From Drosophila pseudoobscura (taxonomy: Eukaryota > Arthropoda > Insecta > Diptera > Drosophilidae), in the NCBI RefSeq assembly GCF_009870125.1, contig NC_046683.1, forward strand, positions 1 through 64,000: a stretch of 64,000 nt of DNA. Reading direction: 5' to 3'. The position numbers were made by a program, and so were the translations under genes. The notes beneath the pieces are model-generated. The model saw nothing but the letters and a program-made list of their open reading frames with translations. It did no database searches and was not told the DNA's origin. This document shows, one piece after another, positions 1 to 9,370 of this stretch. Within the stretch, counting starts at the first letter, position 1. Each line of letters opens with the position of its first letter.

Positions 1-188
1 ACCTTACCACCTGAAATGTAAATAAAAAAAATTTAAAATCATCATAAAAAAAATAATTAAAAGCCAATAAACTACCCACCAAATCTATCATACATACATA
101 CATACATACATACGTACAAAATAACTATTTACATAACAATCAATGTCAGTAAATACGCAAACAAGTTGTAGACAACAAGCGCAACAGC

Positions 189-2221
189 CTGTGAAAATAA
201 AACAAACATCAGTCATCAAAAGCCAACAAATACAACAATAAATACTTACCATTGTATGTGACACCTTACCACCAAACCAGCAAAAAATAAAACTGCAGAT
301 AAAATAAAATTACAATTGGCGTAAAAACAATTGAAATCACTTTTTCTTTTTCACACCAATTTTCTTTAAACCTGAAAATAAAACACTATACTCATTAAAA
401 GTCAACAAATATAACAACATAAATTACCTAACTTGATTGATGACACTCTATTACCAAACCTGTAAATAAAACAAAATTAAATTCAGCCAAAATACAATTT
501 AAAACACTTACCAAATCTGCCGCAAACCTGAAACTAAAACAACCAAAGTCCTAAAAAAAAAAAAGAGCCAACAAATATAACAACATAAGCTACACAAAAT
601 TACATACAAATTATTACAAAGCTGAAGACAAAACCTGCCAATTAAATAAATAAAACACATATTGGTGTACGAAATTAGCTGTATGTACATAATAAATTTA
701 CATATGTATGTCAGCAACTAAGTAAGCAGCCAGAAGTCATCCCAACGCAACATCCAGTGAATCAACTTGAAAATAAAATAACTATATTCATTAAAAGCCA
801 ACAAATATAAAAACAAAAAATCACTTAACTGGAATGCCGACAATTTGCCACCAAACCTACAAAATGAAAACCTGCAAATAAAATAAAATTAAATTTATCC
901 AAAATACAACTCAAAACGCTTACCAAATCTGCAGCAAACCTGAAAACAAAACAAAATTTAAAACATAAACATAAAAATTTAAATAAACAAAACACATATG
1001 GTGTATGAAATTAACTGTAATTACATAACAAATGTACATATGTCAGCAACTAAGCAAGCAGCCAGAAGACATCCCAACGCAACATCCAGGGAATTAACTT
1101 GAAAATAAAACAAATATATTCAATAAAAGCCAACAAATATAAAAACAAAAATTACTTAACTTGAATGCCGACAATTTACCACCAAACCTATAAAATATAA
1201 ACCTGCAAATAAAATAAAATTAAATTCAGCCAAAATACAATTCAAAACACTTACCAAATCTGCAGCAAACCTGAAAAAAAAACAAAATTTAAAACGTCAG
1301 CAACTAAGCAAGCAACCAGAAGACATCCCAACACAACATCCAGGGAATCAACTTGAAAATAAAAAAAAAAATATATTCAATAAAAGCCAAAAAATATAAA
1401 AACTAAAAGTACTTAACTTAAATGCCGACAATTTACCACCAAACCTACAAAATATAAACCTGCAAATAAAATTAAATTAAATTCAGCCAAAATACAATTC
1501 AGAACACTCACCAAATCTGCAGCAAACCAGAAAATAAAACAAAATTTAAAACGTCAGCAACTAAGCAAGCAACCAGAAGACATCCCAACACAACACCCAG
1601 GGAATCAACTTGAAAATAAAATAATTATATTCAATAAAAGCCAACAAATATAAAAACAAAAAATTACTTAACTTGAATGCCGACAATTTACCACCAAACC
1701 TATAAAATATAAACCTGCAAATAAAATAAAATTAAATTCAGCCAAAATACAATTCAAAACACTTACCAAATCGGCAGCAAACCTGAAAATAAAACAAAAT
1801 TTAAAACGTCAGCAACTTAGCAAGCAACCAGAAGACATCCCAACACAACATCCAGGGAATCAACTTGAAAATAAAATAATTATATTCAATAAAAGCCAAC
1901 AAATATAAAAACAAAAAATTACTTAACTTGAATGCCGACAAATTACCACCAAACCTATAAAATATAAACCTGCAAATAAAATAAAATTAAATTCAGCCAA
2001 AATACAACTCAGAACACTTACCAAATCTGCAGCAAACCTGAAAATAAAACAAAATTAACAAAAAAAAAAAAACTCAAAAATCAACAAATACACAACTCAA
2101 ACTACTTACCAAATTCTCCGCACATCAAAAGTCAAAACCTGAAAATAAAACAAAAAACAAAAAGTTTTTATATCTTTTACAGATAGCAAGCAAATGCATT
2201 CATCGCTTTCACGAAACTTAC
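189..2221 (-). other. Predicted antisense intron array in L1 3' UTR
   Basis: Read on the minus strand, donors G|GTAAGT or G|GTGAGT are followed at short distance by T-rich acceptors ending TTTGCAG|GT or TTTTCAG|GT. Intron coordinates on + numbering are 189-249, 372-427, 460-511, 872-923, 1203-1254, 1460-1511, 1715-1766, 1970-2021, 2038-2109 and 2139-2221, with lengths of 52-83 nt. The donor at 1511 is GTGAGT where its siblings have GTAAGT, so both are consensus. Some predicted exons are tiny: 16 nt at 2022-2037 and 29 nt at 2110-2138. This is inferred from splice consensus only, with no transcript evidence. Confidence 0.5.
710..2030 (+). repeat. Tandem repeat, about 255-bp unit, five copies (L1)
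   Basis: The anchor GTCAGCAACTAAG recurs at about 710, 1042, 1296, 1553 and 1808, giving spacings of 332, 254, 257 and 255 bp. Each unit holds the same ordered blocks: a CCAGAAGACATCCC-like block, an A-rich AATAAAAGCCAACAAATAT block, a TTACCACCAAACCTA block and an ACTTACCAAATCTGCAGC block. The 332-bp first unit carries an extra insertion containing ACACATATGGTGTATG. Confidence 0.85.
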
Positions 2222-2229
2222 ATCCTCCA

Positions 2230-2340
2230 GACCCATACGCATCCCGGGTGGCCGGACCAGCAGCCACTCGGTTGATCGAGCCAATCCACAGGCAACGCAT
2301 CCTCGGTGGCCGGACCAGCAGCCACTCGGCCGAGCGGGCT
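2230..2340 (+). repeat. GC-rich module with two GTGGCCGGACCAGCAGCCAC motifs (L1)
   Basis: Two copies of the 20-mer, each followed by TCGG, start at 2248 and 2306 (58-bp period). Each contains the 5-bp inverted repeat GTGGC/GCCAC around a 10-nt loop. The module is a GC-rich island in otherwise A-rich UTR and is homologous to a segment of the family H 3' UTR at 46170-46290. Confidence 0.85.
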
Positions 2341-2422
2341 AACCTGAGCTTAATCTTAAAATAAAATTAAATTAAAGCAAGAAAAAAAAATTTTTAATTA
2401 ATTGTAATAAATACCACATTGT

Positions 2423-2430
2423 TATCGATA
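2423..2430. promoter_or_regulatory. DRE-like palindrome TATCGATA (L1)
   Basis: This is an exact match to the Drosophila DNA-replication-related element bound by DREF, about 100 bp upstream of the initiator-like site near the 3' end. It is conserved in L2 and L3. Its function here is inferred. Confidence 0.45.
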
Positions 2431-2510
2431 TTTATGTAATCTTATGTTGCCAAAACTTGTAATGTTGTCAGATATAATGTTATATGTTGCTAGATAGTAA
2501 TAAGAACATT

Positions 2511-2561
2511 AATAAAGTTTGCGTCAGGTCACACCCTGAGCAAGTTTACACATCAAAAAAA
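2511..2561 (+). promoter_or_regulatory. L1 3' terminus: poly(A) signal and initiator-like site
   Basis: AATAAA at about 2511-2516 lies some 40 nt before the A-run that joins the next element. A TCAGG initiator-like sequence at about 2524 sits roughly 30 nt before the end and forms an inverted repeat with CCTGA. In D. melanogaster HeT-A the 3' end serves as promoter for the downstream neighbour; the same role is inferred here. Confidence 0.4.
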
Positions 2562-3209
2562 GCGGCCAGAAGCAGGCTCAAGGTGAACAAACTGATCAAC
2601 GATGATAGACTCACAAAGCAAGCTTTAGGGAGGCCCAGCGCATGGGAGCAGATATCCAAACGTCCTCAAACATTCCGAGTGGCCCCCTTTCCAGCAGGTA
2701 GCCATCGCAGGGATGTGAGTGGCTGTGACGAGGGCCGAAGTGGACCAGTGAGGGGCTTCACAAACCCTTTCTCTGGCAGAAATGTCCAACCGAAGGCCAG
2801 CCACCATAGTACCGAAATCAAGAGAAGGCTTACCAAGATTAAGAACAGAGAAAAGAGAAAACAAACGACCAGCCAAAAAAAGGATAAAGTAGGGAAAGGA
2901 CGGATAGCTCCTATAGCCGTGGACATGAATCCCAACCCAGCCGCCAGCCATCTGGAGAAATTCCAGAATAGACTGCGAGAGGAGCAGATTGCACTCTCAC
3001 AGTCCTCTAAAACAATGGCAATGGGTCCGGCCGAACCTGAAAGCAAGCGATTTGAAGAAAGGCTGAACAAAATCGAAGCCAGCATAAGTGACATCCTGGC
3101 TGCCATCAGTCAACTAGGCAGTCTAGTGCAGAGCCTTCCCTCCAACGACAAGTCCGTGCCCCTCAGGGCAGACAGAGATAACAGCAGCCAAATGGAAGAA
3201 GACAACTAA
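2562..3209 (+). pseudogene. Family L gag, C-terminal fragment (truncated)
   Basis: This fragment encodes about 215 residues corresponding to the part of Gag just after the third zinc knuckle, starting at AARSRLKVNK. The rest is a basic linker, then a predicted coiled coil near the C-terminus with residues such as LEKFQNRLREEQ and RLNKIEASISDILAAI. The matrix-like N-terminus, major homology region and zinc knuckles are missing, so it cannot act as a full Gag. The frame happens to stay open into the 3' end of L1 up to an ATG at 2484, giving a chance fusion frame across the junction. Compared with L3 there are a few substitutions only (for example F for Y in SKRFEE). The loss fits 5' erosion before the next element was added. 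Confidence 0.85.
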
Positions 3210-3266
3210 AATGACTCATGTTAATATCACAGGCAACATTGACATCCAGCCAATACAAATTTATTC

Positions 3267-3497
3267 ATGCACACAAATAACAGCAGCAACAACAACAATC
3301 CCAATACGTTAAGGGTAGCCTTTTGGAATGCCTGTGGAATAAAAAATAAAATGATTAAATCAGAAACTCATATGACAAATGTGAACATACATGGTCATCG
3401 AAACAAGGGTCAAACAGGATGCATGGAAACACCCAATTTTGCTCGACAAATCCTAAGCTGGTCCTTGATTATTAACACCTTACCACCTGAAATGTAA
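3267..3497 (+). pseudogene. Remnant of ORF2 (start of APE-type endonuclease), L2
   Basis: Fifty-seven bases after the gag stop an ATG opens a 76-codon frame. Residues 15-29 read LRVAFWNACGIKNKM, which closely match LKIVYWNACGLKNKI at residues 51-65 of the T-family ORF2. That is the first beta-strand of the endonuclease with its catalytic Asn. A weaker match continues (MTNVNI against MQRNNVDI). The similarity then stops before the catalytic Glu, and the remaining frame is 3' UTR repeat. I read it as the stub left when most of ORF2 was deleted from an autonomous ancestor. It is not expected to encode an active protein. The placement right after gag matches the ORF1-ORF2 order of T. Confidence 0.7.
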
Positions 3498-4290
3498 ATA
3501 AATAAAGTTAAAATCAGTACAAAAAATCATTAAAAGCCAATAAATATAACAACAAAAACTACTTACCAAATTTATCATGAATCTGAAAATAGAAAAACCT
3601 GAAAATAAAACAAAATATAAAATAACTATTTACATAACAAATTAATTTAAATAAATACGCAAATAATTAGTAGACATCAGGAGCAACAGCCTTCGCAAGA
3701 TACACGCTTGAAATAACATTTACATTGGAATAAATCTGCATTAAAATGTGGCGAAGGACCCTCACGTCATACATGGAATCACCCAACTTTGTCGACAAAT
3801 TCTAAGCTGGTCCTTGATTACTGGCACCATACCACCTGAAATGTAAATAAACAAAGTTAAAATTACCACAAAAAATCATTAAAAGCCAATAAATATAACA
3901 ACAAAAACTACTTACCAAATTTATCATGAATCTGAAAATAGAAAAACCTGAAAGCAAAACAAAATATAAAATAACTATTTACATAACAAATCAATTTAAA
4001 TAAATACTCAAACAATTTGTAGACATCAGGAGTAACAGCCCTTCCAAGAGACACGCTGGAAAAATCATTTACATTGGAATAAATCTGCATTAAAATGTGG
4101 CGAAGGACCCTCACGTCATACATGGATTCACCCAACTTTGTCGACAAATTCTAAGCTGGTCCTTGATTACTGGCACCTTACCACCTGAAATGTAAATAAT
4201 CAAAGTTAAAATCACCACAAAAAATCATTAAAAGCCAATAAATATAACAACAAAAACTACTTACCAAATTGATCATGATTACTGACACCT
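3430..4290 (+). repeat. Tandem repeat, about 350-bp unit (L2)
   Basis: The anchors CAAATTCTAAGCTGGTCC and CCACCTGAAATGTAAAT recur at about 3450/3476, 3800/3825, 4147/4174 and then as a shortened unit at 4286. The unit is about 350 bp, with the last shortened to about 112 bp. It begins inside the decayed ORF2 remnant, so amplification took in the end of the deletion scar. Confidence 0.8.
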
Positions 4291-6515
4291 TACCACCTGA
4301 AATGTAAATAAAAAAAATTTAAAATCATCATAAAAAAAATAATTAAAAGCCAATAAACTACCCACCAAATCTATCATACATACATACATACATACATACG
4401 TACAAAATAACTATTTACATAACAATCAATGTCAGTAAATACGCAAACAAGTTGTAGACAACAAGCGCAACAGCCTGTGAAAATAAAACAAACATCAGTC
4501 ATCAAAAGCCAACAAATACAACAATAAATACTTACCATTGTATGTGACACCTTACCACCAAACCAGCAAAAAATAAAACTGCAGATAAAATAAAATTACA
4601 ATTGGCGTAAAAACAATTGAAATCACTTTTTCTTTTTCACACCAATTTTCTTTAAACCTGAAAATAAAACACTATACTCATTAAAAGTCAACAAATATAA
4701 CAACATAAATTACCTAACTTGATTGATGACACTCTATTACCAAACCTGTAAATAAAACAAAATTAAATTCAGCCAAAATACAATTTAAAACACTTACCAA
4801 ATCTGCCGCAAACCTGAAACTAAAACAACCAAAGTCCTAAAAAAAAAAAAGAGCCAACAAATATAACAACATAAGCTACACAAAATTACATACAAATTAT
4901 TACAAAGCTGAAGACAAAACCTGCCAATTAAATAAATAAAACACATATTGGTGTACGAAATTAGCTGTATGTACATAATAAATTTACATATGTATGTCAG
5001 CAACTAAGTAAGCAGCCAGAAGTCATCCCAACGCAACATCCAATGAATCAACTTGAAAATAAAATAACTATATTCATTAAAAGCCAACAAATATAAAAAC
5101 AAAAAATCACTTAACTGGAATGCCGACAATTTGCCACCAAACCTACAAAATGAAAACCTGCAAATAAAATAAAATTAAATTTATCCAAAATACAACTCAA
5201 AACGCTTACCAAATCTGCAGCAAACCTGAAAACAAAACAAAATTTAAAACATAAACATAAAAATTTAAATAAACAAAACACATATGGTGTATGAAATTAA
5301 CTGTAATTACATAACAAATGTACATATGTCAGCAACTAAGCAAGCAGCCAGAAGACATCCCAACGCAACATCCAGGGAATTAACTTGAAAATAAAACAAA
5401 TATATTCAATAAAAGCCAACAAATATAAAAACAAAAATTACTTAACTTGAATGCCGACAATTTACCACCAAACCTATAAAATATAAACCTGCAAATAAAA
5501 TAAAATTAAATTCAGCCAAAATACAATTCAAAACACTTACCAAATCTGCAGCAAACCTGAAAAAAAAAACAAAATTTAAAACGTCAGCAACTAAGCAAGC
5601 AACCAGAAGACATCCCAACACAACATCCAGGGAATCAACTTGAAAATAAAAAAAAAAATATATTCAATAAAAGCCAAAAAATATAAAAACTAAAAGTACT
5701 TAACTTAAATGCCGACAATTTACCACCAAACCTACAAAATATAAACCTGCAAATAAAATTAAATTAAATTCAGCCAAAATACAATTCAGAACACTCACCA
5801 AATCTGCAGCAAACCAGAAAATAAAACAAAATTTAAAACGTCAGCAACTAAGCAAGCAACCAGAAGACATCCCAACACAACACCCAGGGAATCAACTTGA
5901 AAATAAAATAATTATATTCAATAAAAGCCAACAAATATAAAAACAAAAAATTACTTAACTTGAATGCCGACAATTTACCACCAAACCTATAAAATATAAA
6001 CCTGCAAATAAAATAAAATTAAATTCAGCCAAAATACAATTCAAAACACTTACCAAATCGGCAGCAAACCTGAAAATAAAACAAAATTTAAAACGTCAGC
6101 AACTTAGCAAGCAACCAGAAGACATCCCAACACAACATCCAGGGAATCAACTTGAAAATAAAATAATTATATTCAATAAAAGCCAACAAATATAAAAACA
6201 AAAAATTACTTAACTTGAATGCCGACAAATTACCACCAAACCTATAAAATATAAACCTGCAAATAAAATAAAATTAAATTCAGCCAAAATACAACTCAGA
6301 ACACTTACCAAATCTGCAGCAAACCTGAAAATAAAACAAAATTAACAAAAAAAAAAAAACTCAAAAATCAACAAATACACAACTCAAACTACTTACCAAA
6401 TTCTCCGCACATCAAAAGTCAAAACCTGAAAATAAAACAAAAAACAAAAAGTTTTTATATCTTTTACAGATAGCAAGCAAATGCATTCATCGCTTTCACG
6501 AAACTTACATCCTCC

Positions 6516-6627
6516 AGACCCATACGCATCCCGGGTGGCCGGACCAGCAGCCACTCGGTTGATCGAGCCAATCCACAGGCAACGCATCCTCGGTGGCCGG
6601 ACCAGCAGCCACTCGGCCGAGCGGGCT
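6516..6627 (+). repeat. GC-rich shared module (L2)
   Basis: Two GTGGCCGGACCAGCAGCCAC motifs 58 bp apart, as in L1 (2230-2340). Confidence 0.85.
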
Positions 6628-6709
6628 AACCTGAGCTTAATCTTAAAATAAAATTAAATTAAAGCAAGAAAAAAAAATTTTTAATTAATTGTAATAAATA
6701 CCACATTGT

Positions 6710-6717
6710 TATCGATA
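6710..6717. promoter_or_regulatory. DRE-like palindrome TATCGATA (L2)
   Basis: Exact 8-bp match, in the same position relative to the 3' end as in L1. Confidence 0.45.
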
Positions 6718-6848
6718 TTTATGTAATCTTATGTTGCCAAAACTTGTAATGTTGTCAGATATAATGTTATATGTTGCTAGATAGTAATAAGAACATTAAT
6801 AAAGTTTGCGTCAGGTCACACCCTGAGCAAGTTTACACATCAAAAAAA

Positions 6849-8288
6849 ATGCAGGTGGCGATGGGATTGGTTCGACATGAAGAGAGACTGCCAATTTAGT
6901 TCGCAAGACGAACACATCAGAAAAACGAAAGTAGCCATATCGAACAGCCTGAGCTCCTTCCATGGCAGGTAGTGCCATCGAGCAAGAGAGTGCCTTCTAT
7001 TCACATAGCTGGTGTCAAAGCTATAGTTCCCCTACTAGAACAACTCAATTATACAGCGGGTGTGGACAGCTTCAAAACGAAAAGCACCCCAGGGAACGGT
7101 ATCAGAATCCAATGCGTTGATATGAACGCCCATAGGAAAATAACACAACTCCTCCACGACCAAAAGTTGCTAATGCATACGCACCAGCCAAACGGTCAGC
7201 GTGGTGCACGTTATATTCTGAGACACCTGCACTACTCGACGACGAATGAGTGGATTTCTGCTGAATTAAAAAAAAGGGCCTTCGTCGTCAAATTCTGCGC
7301 CAACATGAAGCATGTAGCTACAGGAAGGCCAATAAACATGTTCGATCTAGAGATTGAGCAGAAAAGGGATGGCTCGCATGATGAAATCCTAAAGATAAAT
7401 GTATTAGGAGGACAGTCAGTGGCATTTGAAAAAAAGTTGCCACCCAGGGATCCCCTGCAATGCCACAGGTGCCAGGCCTATGGTCACACCAGAAACTATT
7501 GCCGGAACGAGCCCAAATGCATGAAGTGTGCCAGAGGCCACCTCTCAACCGAATGCACGAAGCCCAGGCACACCCCAGCCAAGTGCGCAAACTGCGACGG
7601 GGAACATGTCAGCTGCTTTAAGGGCTGTCCAGCCTTTAAAGCGGCCAGAAGCAGGCTCAAGGTGAACAAACTGATCAACGATGATAGACTCACAAAGCAA
7701 GCTTTAGGGAGGCCCAGCGCATGGGAGCAGATATCCAAACGTCCTCAAACATTCCGAGTGGCCCCCTTTCCAGCAGGTAGCCATCGCAGGGATGTGAGTG
7801 GCTGTGACGAGGGCCGAAGTGGACCAGTGAGGGGCTTCACAAACCCTTTCTCTGGCAGAAATGTCCAACCGAAGGCCAGCCACCATAGTACCGAAATCAA
7901 GAGAAGGCTTACCAAGATTAAGAACAGAGAAAAGAGAAAACAAACGACCAGCCAAAAAAAGGATAAAGTAGGGAAAGGACGGATAGCTCCTATAGCCGTG
8001 GACATGAATCCCAACCCAGCCGCCAGCCATCTGGAGAAATTCCAGAATAGACTGCGAGAGGAGCAGATTACACTCTCACAGTCCTCTAAAACAATGGCAG
8101 TGGGTCCGGCCGAACCTGAAAGCAAGCGATATGAAGAAAGGCTGAACAAAATCGAAGCCAGCATAAGTGACATCCTGGCTGCCATCAGTCAACTAGGCAG
8201 TCTAGTGCAGAGCCTTCCCTCCAACGACAAGTCCGTGCCCCTCAGGGCCGACAGAGATAACAGCAGCCAAATGGAAGAAGACAACTAA
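6849..8288 (+). pseudogene. Family L gag, 5'-truncated and interrupted by a stop
   Basis: The telomeric Gag frame can be followed from the junction at 6849, meets an in-frame TAG at 6897-6899, then stays open for 463 codons to 8288. No ATG lies between that stop and the conserved region, so this copy is probably not translated as Gag. Visible parts include a homology region with LRHLHYSTTNEWI and RPINMFDLEIE, and three zinc knuckles: CHRC..GHTRNYC (CX2CX4HX4C), CMKCARGHLSTEC (CX2CX3HX4C) and CANCDGEHVSCFKGC (CX2CX3HX6C). A basic linker and a C-terminal coiled coil follow. In the family, Gag packages the RNA and targets it to telomeres. About 55 bases after the stop lies the ORF2 remnant. The true N-terminus is missing from the window. 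Confidence 0.82.
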
Positions 8289-8345
8289 AATGACTCATGT
8301 TAATATCACAGGCAACATTGACATCCAGCCAATACAAATTTATTC

Positions 8346-8576
8346 ATGCACACAAATAACAGCAGCAACAACAACAATCCCAATACGTTAAGGGTAGCCT
8401 TTTGGAATGCCAGTGGAATAAAAAATAAAATGATTAAATCAGAAACTCATATGACAAATGTGAACATACATGGTCATCGAAACAAGGGTCAAACAGGATG
8501 CATGGAAACACCCAATTTTGCTCGACAAATCCTAAGCTGGTCCTTGATTATTAACACCTTACCACCTGAAATGTAA
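8346..8576 (+). pseudogene. Remnant of ORF2 endonuclease start, L3
   Basis: This is the same 76-codon frame as at 3267. The motif here reads FWNASGIKNKM: the Cys after the catalytic Asn-Ala has become Ser. Persistence in two independent copies shows the stub belongs to the family and is not a one-off rearrangement. Confidence 0.68.
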
Positions 8577-9370
8577 ATAAATAAAGTTAAAATCAGTACA
8601 AAAAATCATTAAAAGCCAATAAATATAACAACAAAAACTACTTACCAAATTTATCATGAATCTGAAAATAGAAAAACCTGAAAATAAAATAAAATATAAA
8701 ATAACTATTTACATAACAAATTAATTTAAATAAATACGCAAATAATTAGTAGACATCAGGAGCAACAGCCTTCGCAAGATACACGCTTGAAATAACATTT
8801 ACATTGGAATAAATCTGCATTAAAATGTGGCGAAGGACCCTCACGTCATACATGGAATCACCCAACTTTGTCGACAAATTCTAAGCTGGTCCTTGATTAC
8901 TGGCACCTTACCACCTGAAATGTAAATAAACAAAGTTAAAATTACCACAAAAAATCATTAAAAGCCAATAAATATAACAACAAAAACTACTTACCAAATT
9001 TATCATGAATCTGAAAATAGAAAAACCTGAAAGCAAAACAAAATATAAAATAACTATTTACATAACAAATCAATCTAAATAAATACTCAAACAATTTGTA
9101 GACATCAGGAGTAACAGCCCTTCCAAGAGACACGCTTGAAAAACCACTTACATTGGAATAAATCTGCATTAAAATGTGGCGAAGGACCCTCACGTCATAC
9201 ATGGATTCACCCAACTTTGTCGACAAATTCTAAGCTGGTCCTTGATTACTGGCACCTTACCACCTGAAATGTAAATAAACAAAGTTAAAATCACCACAAA
9301 AAATCATTAAAAGCCAATAAATATAACAACAAAAACTACTTACCAAATTTATCATGATTACTGACACCTT
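8510..9370 (+). repeat. Tandem repeat, about 350-bp unit (L3)
   Basis: Same organisation as in L2: CCACCTGAAATGTAAAT anchors at about 8562, 8912, 9261 and 9372, the last after a shortened unit. Confidence 0.78.

Larger units (their letters stand above)
1..2561 (+). mobile_element. Family L copy L1: 3' UTR only (left end cut by window)
   Basis: This is the A-rich 3' UTR of a gag-only telomeric element. It aligns without large gaps to 4287-6848 (L2) and to about 9365-11924 (L3). It contains a CATA microsatellite (about 88-113), tandem repeats of about 255 bp, a GC-rich module (2230-2340), a DRE palindrome, an AATAAA and a 3' terminus ending ACACATC plus a short A-run. The A-run joins directly to a truncated gag at 2562, which fixes the 3' end. 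I see no sense-strand gene here; short minus-strand open frames have no recognisable product. Any coding part lies left of the window. Confidence 0.88.
2562..6848 (+). mobile_element. Family L copy L2: 5'-truncated gag, endonuclease remnant, full 3' UTR
   Basis: This copy begins abruptly inside gag, at the position equal to 7641 of L3, right after the A-run of L1. It runs through the gag stop at 3209, an ORF2 remnant at 3267 and a 3.35-kb A-rich 3' UTR to the A-run at about 6841-6848. L1 and L2 are nearly identical over their shared 2.56 kb, which implies recent insertion. Confidence 0.88.
3498..6848 (+). other. Family L 3' UTR (L2)
   Basis: This is 3.35 kb of A-rich sequence without a credible sense gene. 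It holds the 350-bp repeats, a CATA microsatellite (about 4375-4400) and the 255-bp repeats (about 4996-6320). It also holds the GC-rich module (about 6516-6627), a DRE at 6710-6717 and AATAAA about 40 nt before the A-run. The minus strand carries the antisense introns of L1 shifted by about 4287, plus donor/acceptor pairs in the 350-bp repeats (for example 3487-3566, 80 nt, donor G|GTAAGTAG and acceptor ACATTTCAG|G). Confidence 0.85.

Noticed and set aside
88-116. CATACATACATA microsatellite as a possible telomere repeat
   Set aside because: Only about seven units, inside the L 3' UTR and present once per element. It is not a terminal array.
710-2030. CRISPR-like array
   Set aside because: The units are about 255 bp, repetitive throughout with no unique spacers, and the context is a eukaryotic retrotransposon.
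2106-2300. Minus-strand 64-codon frame near the L 3' end, conserved in L1 and L2
   Set aside because: It is interrupted by the predicted intron 2139-2221 and altered in L3. There is no coding signature.
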